NCBI GenBank assembly: GCA_947462335.1
Contig: OX381720.1
Span: 62,703,946 to 62,767,945, forward strand
Reading direction: 5' to 3'
DNA: 64,000 nt
Origin: Harmothoe impar
Lineage: Eukaryota; Annelida; Polychaeta; Phyllodocida; Polynoidae
The notes beneath the pieces were generated by a model. That model saw only the letters and a list, made by a program, of their open reading frames with translations, was not told the DNA's origin and searched no databases. The stretch's first letter is position 1, and every line of letters starts with the position of its first letter. This document shows, in pieces, positions 24,701 to 32,960 of this stretch. The translations under genes were made by a program, and so were the position numbers.

Positions 24701-27700
24701 GTGTTAGATCCTAGTAGTGGCACATTTGAGTACAAGGACACAGTGAATGTGACGTGTGAGGCTGGGTATGTGCTGAGTGATGGGACCAGTACTTCAGTCA
24801 ATGTCACCTGTACAGCATGCGGCACCTGGGATGCCATACCATTCTGTAGCAGTAAGTGTAGCACTACATATTCATCTGCTTTAAATTCCTTAAGATCACA
24901 CAAAAAGGCAATATAACATGTTGTAGATTCACTAGCACCCTAGACGGCGTATTATTTTGTCATTGCCGTAATAACTGTGGCTTCAAGATATAGATAAGCT
25001 ACAGCTACCATGACATGACTACTCTGGACACAAGGTGATGGCAGCTTACTTGCCAAAATATAACAATGTGGACAAACTAGAATACTAGGGATTGTAAGCT
25101 TTTTTCAGCGATAATATATGATTTGTGAAATAAGCCAGTCCTCTAAACTGGTGTATCAAATCAGGCTTTCTATTTCACTGATAGTTCTCTATTTATGACC
25201 TGTTTAAGGGAAACTATGTGCAGCCCCAGAGATTGACAATGTGGTTGTTGATCCACCGTATGGACCCTATGTGTATGAAGATGAGCTGAGTGTAACGTGT
25301 AAAACTGGATACGAGTTGTCAGATGGCAGTGAATCCTACACCTGTGAGTGCCTGGATACAGGGATGCTGAACTGCACAGAGTCATGCACCAGTGAGTATA
25401 AGTCATGTTATAGATACATAGGTTACTAGTTTAAAATGCCCCTTGACAATACAGTTTATTTTGTACACAAATGTTTTCCCCAAATATCTCTATTTCTAGG
25501 CTAAACAGGTAGTTTATTGTTTTATCTTTATAATGTTTATTCATTTTTATAAAAAAATTGCAATGATAGTGTCACTTTAAGGAAGACTGAGGAAGAAATA
25601 ATTGCTATCATACAATGTCAAGTGAATTCTTTTCTGACCTGCAAAAATATTGTTTTAATCTCTAGCAAAGAGAAAGTGATAAAATACTTAGACACATTGA
25701 CTATTGGATGATTTGTTTGGGTTGTTTTTCATTTATTCCTTGTAAGCATCGAGCATTCAATGAGACCTAGGTTGATTGAAAACTTTAATTTAGATGTCTC
25801 ACCATATTCCAACCAATCAGGCTTTGTCAATAGATTTGTCAAAGATGTTCCCAGCAATATTACAGTCTAATAGAGTCTGGTATCTGGATACAATGGTATC
25901 CATTAACCCCCGGTGCCCTTATTAATGGGACTGAGCACCGATCCAGCTTCACTAGGACTGTTGCTGGAGGGGTACTGAGATTTGCAACTGTAAAGACATG
26001 CCTTTTTTTAATAGTGATATTGTTTGATATGTTTCAGTTAAATCCTGTCCATCTCTATCCATCATGGGTGCCACCTGGGACCCAGCTGATGGGCCGTACA
26101 ACTACACAACCTTGGTAAAAGTCACCTGTAACACTGGCTATGTACTGTCAGACAACACAACATGCTACACGGCACAATGCATGGACGACAAGACATGGAG
26201 CTCAGAGGAACCCTGTACTAGTAACTATCATATTTTTGGCACTCACTCGTCTTTACTTCAAGAGGCATTTCCTGCATTTATCAGTACATATATTGGTGCT
26301 GATTGATATACTGGTTGTTTTCAATAAGAAGATAATCGACCAATAGCGAAATCCTTTGAGCTTTTGGAAAACCTCACTTATGAGTGCAATAACATTTTAG
26401 AATATTATAAACGGGGGCCAAGAACTCCAATAAAAAAGATATGCTAGGGTTAATTCCACTTTTTTCTCTGATATTTAGCCCTTAAGATGAAGCTTTCTAC
26501 ATCTGCAGGAAGGAAAAAGGGTTTACAGGAAATATAATTGTAGTGTATTATAAGATATCAAGGACAGACATTTTTGGGGTCTTAAAAAGATTTGACTTAT
26601 ATACATTCAGGGTTTCACAGTACAGTTCAAAACACTTGTAATTGTCTCTTACAGAAATACCCTGTGAGGCCTTCACTGTAGACAGTGCAGTGTTAGATCC
26701 TAGTAGTGGCACGTTTGAGTATGAAGACACAGTGAATGTGACGTGTGAGGCTGGGTATGTGCTGAGTGATGGGACCAGTACTTCAGTCACTGTCACCTGT
26801 ACAGCATGTGGCACCTGGGATGCCATACCATCATGTAGCAGTTAGTGTAGCACTACATATTCATCTGCTTTAAATTCCTTAAGATCACTCAAAAGGGCAA
26901 TATCAAATATTGTAGATTCACTAGCACCCTAGGTTCTGTATTATTTTGTCATATTTTGATGTGTGAGGCTGGGTAAACCCCTAAGCGCTTTTCTCTCTAA
27001 GTTGATTACTTATCAGTCTAAATGTTAAACTATTGACATTGATTTCCTTTTCATGCATACATAAGCATGGCTTGCACATATGCATATGATTTACACCTCT
27101 TACTCTGATAAATGTTACAAGTCATACAGTCAGTCACAACGTTGCAAATTTAGAACTATACTTTGCTCATGAAATTTCTCGTTTATATAAGTATCAACCT
27201 GTATTGGTATTTTTTATTTTAAGTTGAGCCTGACTTTTTTATAAGGCTAGGTATATATCAAATGAATAGAAGTGTGTTATTATTGATGGCCTTAAAAATG
27301 TTTTTAGCAACATTTAGATATCAACTTTCGGTCCCAAGGCTTTCCATATGACAGTAAAAACACATATGAGGCACTGAATAGTCTCAGTTGAAAGATAATT
27401 TGGTTCCTCATATTGCACGGGGAGGAAGGCTTACATTAAGATAGGTAGATGATCTTTATCATAGGATACAATATTCTAAAGAACATGAGAAAATGTTCTG
27501 CTCTCGAGGTTTATACTGATTCGTTTTAGGAAATCAATATGTCCTTCCAAATCACTATGTTTCTGAATCTGCTATATTCTACAGGGAAACAATGTGCAGC
27601 CCCAGAGCTGGACAATGTGATTCTTGACCCCCCATATGGACCATACGTGTATGAAGACGATCTGACAGTAACGTGTAAAACTGGATATGAGTTGTCAGAT

Positions 27701-27785
27701 GGCAGTGAATCCTACACCAGTCTGTGCCTGGATACTGGGATGGTGAACTGCACTGAGTCATGCAGCAGTGAGTATTAGTCATGTC

Positions 27786-27840
<55 letters not shown>

Positions 27841-30800
27841 ATTACTAGTTAAAATGCTCTTTAATGATATAGTTTATCTTGAATCAGATTCATCAACACA
27901 GATATAAAATAGACTAAATATTTTAGTATATTGATTTGCAGGTCATTGTGAGGGTAATTTGCCTTCTCTTATCAGATAGGTTTCATTATTTTAACAATTT
28001 GCAATAATTGTGTGTATCATTAACACTATGAGAGAAATACGATAGGTATCAAATAGTGTTGAGTGAAATATTTATATTTGGCATGCAAAACAAACTATTC
28101 AAATCCCCTACATAACAACTTTAAAAAAAAGAATGGACACAATCATTAACTACAGCATGACTTTTTTTTCTTCTTTTTGTCTCAGGAAACATTGAGTTTT
28201 CAATGAGACCTGTCCCCTGGCATGCAAGCAATACAATAATCTATTGAAGTGCAAGGTAGACTTCACAGAGCAATGATATCCAATAGCTGTAAAGAATTTT
28301 TTTTGGGAAATGTTTCACTTCAGATGCTTTATTGTTCAACTTGTTTCAGTCAAGTCCTGTACATCCCCAAACATTGCTGATGCAACCCTCGACCCAGCCA
28401 GTGTGTCCTACAATTATACTGCTTGGGTTAAAGTCATCTGTAACACCGGCTATGTACTATCAGACAATACAACATGCTACGTAGCACAATGCATGGCCGA
28501 CAAGTCATGGAGTATGGAAGAATCTTGTACGAGTAAGTATTATACTTTATCAGTCACTCATGCACTGTAACATGATATATATTTGTATTCTTGTCCATGT
28601 ATTTTTTTATTGATCTAGAACAAAACATGTTTTTTTTACTATTCTCTTCTCAACTCTATATCTGAAAGGTACAGTTAAGTTTTTTTCAGCAATAGTTCAT
28701 CGTACAGTAGAGATACAATATTATTACTATTCTCTGGAGTTAGTGCACACAGTTTCCGGGAGAGGACCCATGTTTTCTTCAGGTTCCCATGTGCCATCCT
28801 TAGGCAGTAAAGCCAACCTTTTTACCTGGACACGTGACCCCCTGGTGTATAGGGTATATAAGACCACCCTGGTGTTACCTGAGTTCCCAAGTCAGTGCAC
28901 CCCCGACTGACGGTACACTTCAAGGATTGTCTACTCTCGCAATTGGAAACTGCATTTTGTCTTGTTCTTTAACCTAGAGCATACAGACCACTACAGTACC
29001 TAACCGACATAAAATTCATTGTAAATTCATAATACGACAGTTTATGGTTGTGTTACAGAGGTACCCTGTGAGGGCTTCACTGTTGACAATGCGATATTAG
29101 ATCCTAGTAGTGGCACATTTGAGTACGAGGACACAGTGAATGTGACATGTGAGGCTGGGTATGTGCTGAGTGATGGGACCAGTACATCAGTCACTGTCAC
29201 CTGTACAGCATGCGGCACCTGGGATGCCATACCATCATGTAGTAGTAAGTATTACATTTTTTCTCAATGTCTATTACTTATCAGTCTAAGTGCTAATCTA
29301 TTAATTCATAAGGTAAGATGATGTGCCTGAGATGGCACCAGTACATTCCCTGCCACCTACACAGTGCAGCACATGGGACTACATACCATGTTATAGTAGT
29401 GATGGGGTACTATATTATATATTGGTCTCATACACAGTATTTCCAAGTAATGTCTGTTGTTTACTCTGCTTCTCTTCCTGGAGCTTATGCACACAGTGTC
29501 CAAGGAGAGGACTCGGGTCCTCTCCGGGTTACCTTGTGCTGTTCTCAGGTCTTATATAACCACCTGGCCACATAGCCAAAGGCAGGTGGTTATATAAGAC
29601 CTGTGTGTTTCCTCGAGAGGCTAGTCAGTGCAGGCCCGGCTTCACTTGTTCTACTGTGCGGACAACGCTTTATATTATTATAATACTGATTGTTTCCAAC
29701 ATAGAACGTAAGTACTTGAAATAAAAGTCTATTTATTCTTGCACCTGGAAACTACCATTTTCGTTATTCTTAAAACTAAATTAACCAAGAACCATGACAA
29801 TAGTATATCTCAGGCTAAAATGTATATAGTTTTTTTTACATGTTTGTAAATATAATGGAGCTGGAATGCGACTCAAAAGCAAGACTTTTGTCTTTTAGGG
29901 CATATTGCCCGATCTGTCCCATCCAATTACCAGAATAACAAGATATGAAATGAATTACTTTGCGTGGTGAGTGTCCAGCAGCCCTTGTTCAGAACTCTAC
30001 CTGGTACCACACACTCATTCTGAAACCATCATTTTGAAAATCTGTTAATTCTTTTTTTGCAGCTAAATTGTGCGCTGCAGAAGACCGTCTGTACAGTAAA
30101 CTGAAAGGTGACAAGCTGCCTGCAGTTGGCTATGGCACCACACTGAATGTGGTGTGTGATGACGACCACCTCACATCCCAGGCTGCCACATACTTTGAGA
30201 CAATTTGTGAATTAGGGGGCGTGTGGAATGATACTGATGACTGCTCATATGAAGGTGCTCACTTATATTCAATAGCTTTTTACATTTTTTAATCTTAACG
30301 GTCAGTTAGTCCCATATATATATGTGTTATCTTTATGATGCAAGGATACAGCATTAAGTACCTTGTCATGTATTCAGCAGTGACAGACAATTTGATGCAC
30401 AACATTTATTCTAAAGTATCAGTGTATGATTGTACACATGAAAATCAGTTTAAACTTTAAAAATGTTCAGTTTTATAACATTTTCAAAAGGAGGTTGTTT
30501 TTCTATGTATTTAGTTGCAAACTCATGTCCAAAGAGTGCAGTGTACAACACCATGCTGAAGGATGACGTGATACCACTGACAGTTGATGGGGCCACAGTG
30601 ACCGTGGAGTGTGCTGCAGGAAAGCAGCTTCCAGACGGCGTTACTACAATGTATAACACAACCTGTGAAGCTGGAAGGTGGAGTGACGTACTATCTTGTG
30701 GCAAGTAGCAAACTCAATCGTTTCTTACAGAACACAAAAAAAAGTCTCCTGTGTTTCGGGATGAGTTGTATTGCAGATCAGTTCATCATAAAGTATGAAT

Positions 30801-32546
30801 GCAGCACTGGTCAGTAGACTTGCCAGCACTGCATCAATGCATTGTGTTGTGTCAATAGGAGGTAAAGCAAATTTTGCACCTAACAGACTTTAAAATCCAA
30901 CAAAGATGTAAATAAATCATCGGTGCTATTGTCAGTACAATTTTGAACTATGTACTTCAATGATACTTGAATTGGGAGGATAATTTTACAGCAAGTATAA
31001 ATATTTCAAAATGATTTTCTATCCATCTCTATTGTACAGGAATAAAAAGCTGTGAGGATGCACAGGCAGCTGGTCTTCCCTCAGGATTATACAAGATCTA
31101 TCCTGATGATATGTTAACAGAGGTTGAGGTGTGGTGTGAATTTGGTTATGGTGATTGTGCCTGGACGGTAAGAATCAAGTTAACATATTTCTTTCCAACA
31201 AAGAAATCCTCTGTCAATAAGGGCAATATGTAATGTGATTTATCTTTCAATAGTATTAGCTTCAAGATTTTGGAGGCTTGAATATAACACACATGTTCAT
31301 TATTAGCTGAGGTTCCATTTATCCTATTCTTATATAAATTCATCTGTCAGAAAATTGAACAATGACTTTTCTAAAGTGCTAGCTTTTCTGGTGAAAAAGG
31401 GTAAATCATTTGAATGCTTAGCCCTTCCTAACCATTTATATAATTTTAGAAATACTCAGTATCTAAATGTGACATTGCTATTGATGGCAGAATTTGTCCT
31501 TATCTATTTTAGGTTATCCAGCGAAGAGTAGATGCTTCTGTCGACTTTAACCGTAACTGGACTGAGTATGTAAAAGGGTTTGGTGATCCCGCTGGTAATT
31601 TCTGGATTGGTCTGGAGGCCCTGCATATATTGACAAATAGTGCCAATTTCAAAATCAATGTCCAAGTACAGAAACCGTCTACTGGCAATGACATCTACTA
31701 TGTTGATTACAACAGCTTTGTAATTGGGGATTCTAATGGTAACTATGTATTAACAGCCAATGGCATACAAGAACCTGCGACAATGAGTGGTAGGTTTCTC
31801 TTCATATTATTATATGAGCCTTTTAAAACTCACTTTCAGCAATGCAGGTGCAATTCAAAATATGCTAAATTGAACAATCGTTAAACATCTTTCTCAAATA
31901 TAATTGATCAAAAACTATACAGAATCTATGAAGAGAAACATTTAGAAATGTCAAATCGCATTGTTTTTTTTAAATGTGCATGTCTAGAGTTGCATGTTAA
32001 CAGCCTTAGCATTGTGGAATAAAACCTGCACAGAGCTGATGAGTGAATATAGTTTGGGAATATGAATCCATCTACCAGTAAAATCAATGCTCTCGGAGAT
32101 AGATTTCCTAATATTTCAGCAGCCAGCTTGTATTCACCAATATTTCACTATGTTTCACCACTGCATTTTACGGAGACATTTCCTAAAGATCTTATAAGCC
32201 TTTCTGCTGCATGCTGAAGAGTATATCCCAATGCCAACTGTATCTATGTTCTTTTACTGCATATCTAAACATCTCTATCCTCTCACCAGCTGGTAATGGC
32301 TTTGGACATGGTGCGAACGGCTCCCCGTTTAGCACCTTTGATGAGGATAATGAACCCCACAATCGTAACTGTGCTTTAGACAATGAGGGGGGTTGGTGGT
32401 ACAAGGTTTGCGGCAACTCCTGGCTCAACAGTCCCTGGACTGACCAACCCGTCACCAGTTACAAGGGCATGCGCTGGAGTACATTCACAACTGCCACAGA
32501 AGCGGCAAATTACAGTCAGATGATGGTGTGTGATAGGGGCCTTTAG
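12599..32546 (+). CDS. Gene B: secreted 13-CCP fibrinogen-related protein
   Basis: Seventeen exons of one gene, paralogous to gene A. A signal peptide exon (12599-12737) is followed by CCP exons at 15594, 23107, 23667, 24291, 24666, 25209, 26038, 26655, 27585, 28350, 29059, 30063 and 30515. FReD exons at 31040, 31513 and 32290 end at TAG 32546. All CCP exons are 183-192 bp and phase 1. From 23667 the order is a-b-c three times, then d, e and FReD. The product is predicted secreted: thirteen CCP modules then a fibrinogen-like domain, a plausible pathogen-binding lectin or complement-like factor (inference). Intron 1 holds a long-TIR element. Intron 2 (7.3 kb) holds a polypurine tract and a Polinton-like insertion. 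One intron uses a GC donor. The FReD lacks gene A's calcium-site loop. Confidence 0.82.
12890..15455. mobile_element. DNA element with long (about 500-bp) inverted ends, in gene B intron 1
   Basis: About 12901-13350 is inverted at about 15000-15451 with moderate divergence. Shared landmarks include AAAGTACAAACAGGCAAGATC, the GAGCCATTT/AAATGGCTCC boxes, ATGTAATACATCAAAATGAAG and CATCACTCCTxGTCATGTTGTACCTC. The interior has no recognisable transposase. This is a foldback or long-TIR non-autonomous element. Target duplications were not resolved. Confidence 0.65.
15594..15785 (+). CDS. Gene B CCP exon 2
   Basis: The acceptor is TTTTTGCAG/AG and the donor G/GTATGT. The exon encodes a 64-residue CCP with [41 protein letters not shown]: four cysteines and a tryptophan. 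It does not belong to types a-e and is the most divergent module of the gene. Confidence 0.85.
15890..16470. repeat. Polypurine (GGGAGA)n tract, gene B intron 2
   Basis: About 560 bp of almost pure purine on the plus strand, made of GGGAGAGGGAGGGA-type units with a longer-period internal duplication. The apparent open frames on both strands are a by-product of the composition. Confidence 0.92.
16859..16920 (+). repeat. tRNA-derived repeat fragment
   Basis: It has an A-box-like TGTAGGTATGGTG and a B-box GGTTCAAATCC 33 bases further on, the spacing of an internal Pol III promoter. It is not foldable as a clean tRNA, so it is more likely a SINE head. Confidence 0.35.
16971..17170. other. Assembly gap (200 N)
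   Basis: Exactly 200 unknown bases, suggesting a fixed-size placeholder. The left end of element E1 should lie within it. Confidence 0.98.
17171..17716 (+). CDS. E1 protein of unknown function, C-terminal part
   Basis: The open frame enters from the gap, begins [18 protein letters not shown] and stops at TGA 17716, about 181 residues. It is acidic in the first half ([20 protein letters not shown]), has no transmembrane segment and matches no family I recognise. Its first 109 bp are identical to the inverted copy at 19015-19127, which supplies the likely N-terminus. The combination of Cys and aromatic residues suggests a folded globular protein. No function is proposed. Confidence 0.55.
   Translation, partial: SVFAIEVIRSLKELRYMQGTHEEIVQKMTEFETGEDTIWCEETTYTDDDLEYIICSPLEHYVKDFEDMLDSTEMNPKERSLTAQKEAKAVLEKLKFGQGFTLQSSCVSVIKDLVLKHPDMKFSRAVDTLPLPELMMNMIDPIVPTCFDSANCPMYKMVSSFVRGQWLNDPLKSENLLDLIN
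17780..18085. repeat. CAG-rich tandem repeat, about 66-bp unit
   Basis: Roughly four copies of a unit holding GCACAAGCAGCAGCATCTGT and CATCCGTGACATCGTC, grading into pure (CAG)n near 18060. Pieces of the same unit form the centre of the hairpin at 18904. Confidence 0.85.
18791..19015. repeat. Long imperfect inverted repeat in E1
   Basis: The arms are about 110 bp and meet at about 18904 (GAGCAGCACAAGCAG / CTGCTGCTTGTGCTGCTC). They differ by a few substitutions and a small indel (TCGTATTA versus TCATATTA, an extra GCCTTA), so they are not exact copies. The right arm runs into the inverted gene copy at 19015. Confidence 0.85.
18992..19444 (-). pseudogene. E1 protein of unknown function, inverted N-terminal copy
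   Basis: The frame reads from M at 19444, or more likely from [12 protein letters not shown] at 19366. It passes through [18 protein letters not shown] and [20 protein letters not shown] into the [18 protein letters not shown] block shared with 17171-17279. After GEDT it leaves the homology and stops in an A-rich sequence (KLKKKD). It therefore supplies the N-terminus that the plus-strand copy loses in the gap, while lacking the C-terminus. A TATA-like sequence lies upstream at 19782-19790 (minus strand). Either a real inverted duplication or a mis-joined assembly would explain it. Confidence 0.5.
19780..20060. other. E1 block homologous to the E2 central intergenic region
   Basis: CCTTATATACGCCTTCTTGC, TTCTAGAGCTAAGCTACTTACC and CATGTGGTAAGCGACTTAAG match E2 at 49465, 49484 and 49969/51448. 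In E2 the last match is interrupted by a 1468-bp CACTA-like insertion. Here it is continuous at 19987-20006, which makes it an empty site. Confidence 0.8.
20351..20358 (+). promoter_or_regulatory. E1 plus-strand TATA box
   Basis: TATATAAAGAG, followed by a CTCAATTTTTCTTGGAACA stretch, resembles the E2 promoter TATA at 51831 (GTATAAAAAGCTCTCATTTC) in both position and sequence. In E2 that promoter precedes the Death-domain gene. No Death-domain frame was found downstream in E1. Confidence 0.45.
21050..21190 (+). CDS. Possible 46-residue basic-tailed protein or last exon in E1
   Basis: [23 protein letters not shown] runs to TAA at 21190 with the end [11 protein letters not shown]. An in-frame stop lies upstream at about 21027, just before a possible acceptor. 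AATAAA signals follow at once. Its place next to the terminal inverted repeat and its basic C-terminus are suggestive. No family was recognised. Confidence 0.25.
   Translation: MVLDLSKVVQCLLERSRPGCGGASDGGVRLCGLLGCCKSKKRAKKA
21283..21689. repeat. E1 right terminal inverted repeat region
   Basis: Built from repeated GTTGTTTACAAACA (three times), CCTAAGTAGGTCACGT, CCAGAATGC and CTCTGATTGGCTGAGAGC units. It ends in the 30-bp terminus shared exactly with E2. Confidence 0.75.
21690..23106. other. Gene B intron 2, right part
   Basis: Non-coding. It holds repeated GTGGGAATAAGGATTCT-like segments (21840, 21950) and an inverted pair of ATAGATGGGTTTT/AAAACCCATCTATGAG (22106/22182), probably small element remnants. 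Confidence 0.4.
23107..23298 (+). CDS. Gene B CCP exon 3 (type c-like)
   Basis: The acceptor is GCTTACAG/AG and the donor C/GTAAGT. It encodes [20 protein letters not shown] then [14 protein letters not shown], with five cysteines and a tryptophan. It precedes the first a-b-c triplet. Confidence 0.86.
23667..23849 (+). CDS. Gene B CCP exon 4 (type a, triplet 1)
   Basis: The acceptor is TAATAG/GG, a weak polypyrimidine run, and the donor [18 protein letters not shown] then [16 protein letters not shown]: no tryptophan and six cysteines, although the VACKTAY block departs from the usual VTCKTGY. Confidence 0.85.
24291..24473 (+). CDS. Gene B CCP exon 5 (type b, triplet 1)
   Basis: The acceptor is TTGTTTCAG/TT and the donor [24 protein letters not shown] and [10 protein letters not shown]; four cysteines, since the extra type b cysteine is serine here (NTTSYV). 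Confidence 0.86.
24666..24851 (+). CDS. Gene B CCP exon 6 (type c, triplet 1)
   Basis: The acceptor is ATCTTACAG/AA and the donor [26 protein letters not shown] and [12 protein letters not shown]; five cysteines. Confidence 0.88.
25209..25391 (+). CDS. Gene B CCP exon 7 (type a, triplet 2)
   Basis: The acceptor is CTGTTTAAG/GG and the donor [24 protein letters not shown] and [16 protein letters not shown]; six cysteines, no tryptophan. Confidence 0.87.
26038..26220 (+). CDS. Gene B CCP exon 8 (type b, triplet 2)
   Basis: The acceptor is TATGTTTCAG/TT and the donor [24 protein letters not shown] and [11 protein letters not shown]; five cysteines. Confidence 0.87.
26655..26840 (+). CDS. Gene B CCP exon 9 (type c, triplet 2)
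   Basis: The acceptor is CTCTTACAG/AA. The donor is A/GTTAGT rather than [25 protein letters not shown] and [12 protein letters not shown]. The first 100 bp of the following intron are near-identical to that after 24851, extending the duplication beyond the exon. Confidence 0.88.
27585..27767 (+). CDS. Gene B CCP exon 10 (type a, triplet 3)
   Basis: The acceptor is TTCTACAG/GG and the donor [24 protein letters not shown] and [16 protein letters not shown]: one of the extra type a cysteines is serine, leaving five. Confidence 0.87.
27789..27838. repeat. (TA)n microsatellite
   Basis: About 25 uninterrupted TA dinucleotides just downstream of the exon 10 donor. Confidence 0.97.
28350..28532 (+). 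CDS. Gene B CCP exon 11 (type b, triplet 3)
   Basis: The acceptor is TTGTTTCAG/TC and the donor [24 protein letters not shown] and [11 protein letters not shown]; five cysteines. Confidence 0.87.
28740..29000 (+). repeat. Solo-LTR-like promoter repeat in intron
   Basis: AGTGCACACAG, GGAGAGGACCCATG, then TATATAAGACC near 28856 and TGCATTTTGTCTTG. The same order of motifs occurs at 29485-29760, so both are copies of one repeat carrying its own TATA box. Confidence 0.4.
29059..29244 (+). CDS. Gene B CCP exon 12 (type c, triplet 3)
   Basis: The acceptor is GTGTTACAG/AG and the donor [26 protein letters not shown] and [12 protein letters not shown]; five cysteines. Confidence 0.88.
29485..29760 (+). 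repeat. Solo-LTR-like promoter repeat with internal palindrome
   Basis: A relative of 28740-29000. It carries TATATAAGACC at about 29592, an AATAAA at about 29721 and a perfect 21-bp inverted repeat around its TATA region (29546-29603). Confidence 0.4.
29546..29603. repeat. Perfect 21-bp inverted repeat with mirrored TATATAA
   Basis: CAGGTCTTATATAACCACCT starts at 29546 and its exact 21-base reverse complement is 29583-29603, with a 16-bp spacer. Each arm holds a TATATAA-type box, one per strand. Confidence 0.9.
30063..30254 (+). CDS. Gene B CCP exon 13 (type d)
   Basis: The acceptor is TTTTTTTGCAG/CT and the donor [27 protein letters not shown] and [11 protein letters not shown]; orthologous in position to gene A exon 3241-3432. 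Confidence 0.87.
30515..30700 (+). CDS. Gene B CCP exon 14 (type e), followed by a GC donor
   Basis: The acceptor is [23 protein letters not shown] and [12 protein letters not shown]. The exon length and phase that fit gene A and the next exon end it at 30700, where the intron starts GCAAGT instead of GT. The gene A counterpart has GTTAGT. Confidence 0.83.
31040..31167 (+). CDS. Gene B FReD exon 1
   Basis: The acceptor is [30 protein letters not shown] then [11 protein letters not shown]. The donor is GTAAGA in phase 0, as in gene A. Confidence 0.88.
31513..31789 (+). CDS. Gene B FReD exon 2
   Basis: The acceptor is [30 protein letters not shown] and [20 protein letters not shown]. The donor is G/GTAGGT. 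Confidence 0.9.
32290..32546 (+). CDS. Gene B FReD exon 3 (C-terminus)
   Basis: The acceptor is [47 protein letters not shown] and a MRWSTF turn, then stop. The acidic calcium-site-like loop of gene A is reduced to FDEDNEPHN. Confidence 0.88.
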
Positions 32547-32639
32547 CTCCTCCATGACAGCATTCCCAGAGCGGCCCAAGGCTGTAGGGAGTGCTGTGTA
32601 TGGCAAGCCGAATGGGTAAACTTTCGAAAAACCTGTTTT

Positions 32640-32960
32640 TTTGCCGATAAACCTGGTTTATTGCCGATAAACCTGGTTTATCGTTTGATATACCTGGTTT
32701 ATCGTTTGATAAACCTGGTTTATCGTTTGATAAACCTGGTTTATCGTTTGATAAACCTGGTTTATCGTTTGATAAACCTGGTTTATCAAACAAAACTAAG
32801 CCTATCGACAAAAAAAACATGTTTTTCAGCCAGTTTGGTTGAAAACCTGGTTTATCAATGAAAAACCTGGTTTATTGGCAGAAACTATGCCAATCGACCG
32901 AAAAACCATGTTTTTCATATTTTCCTAGCGATAAACCATGTTTTTTGGCCAGTTTGCCAG
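32640..32960. repeat. 21-bp palindromic satellite
   Basis: At least five tandem copies of GATAAACCTGGTTTATCGTT(T), each containing a perfect 8-bp-arm palindrome GATAAACC-T-GGTTTATC. Variant copies continue to about 32960 (AAACCATGTTTTT). It starts about 95 bp after the gene B stop codon. Confidence 0.9.
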
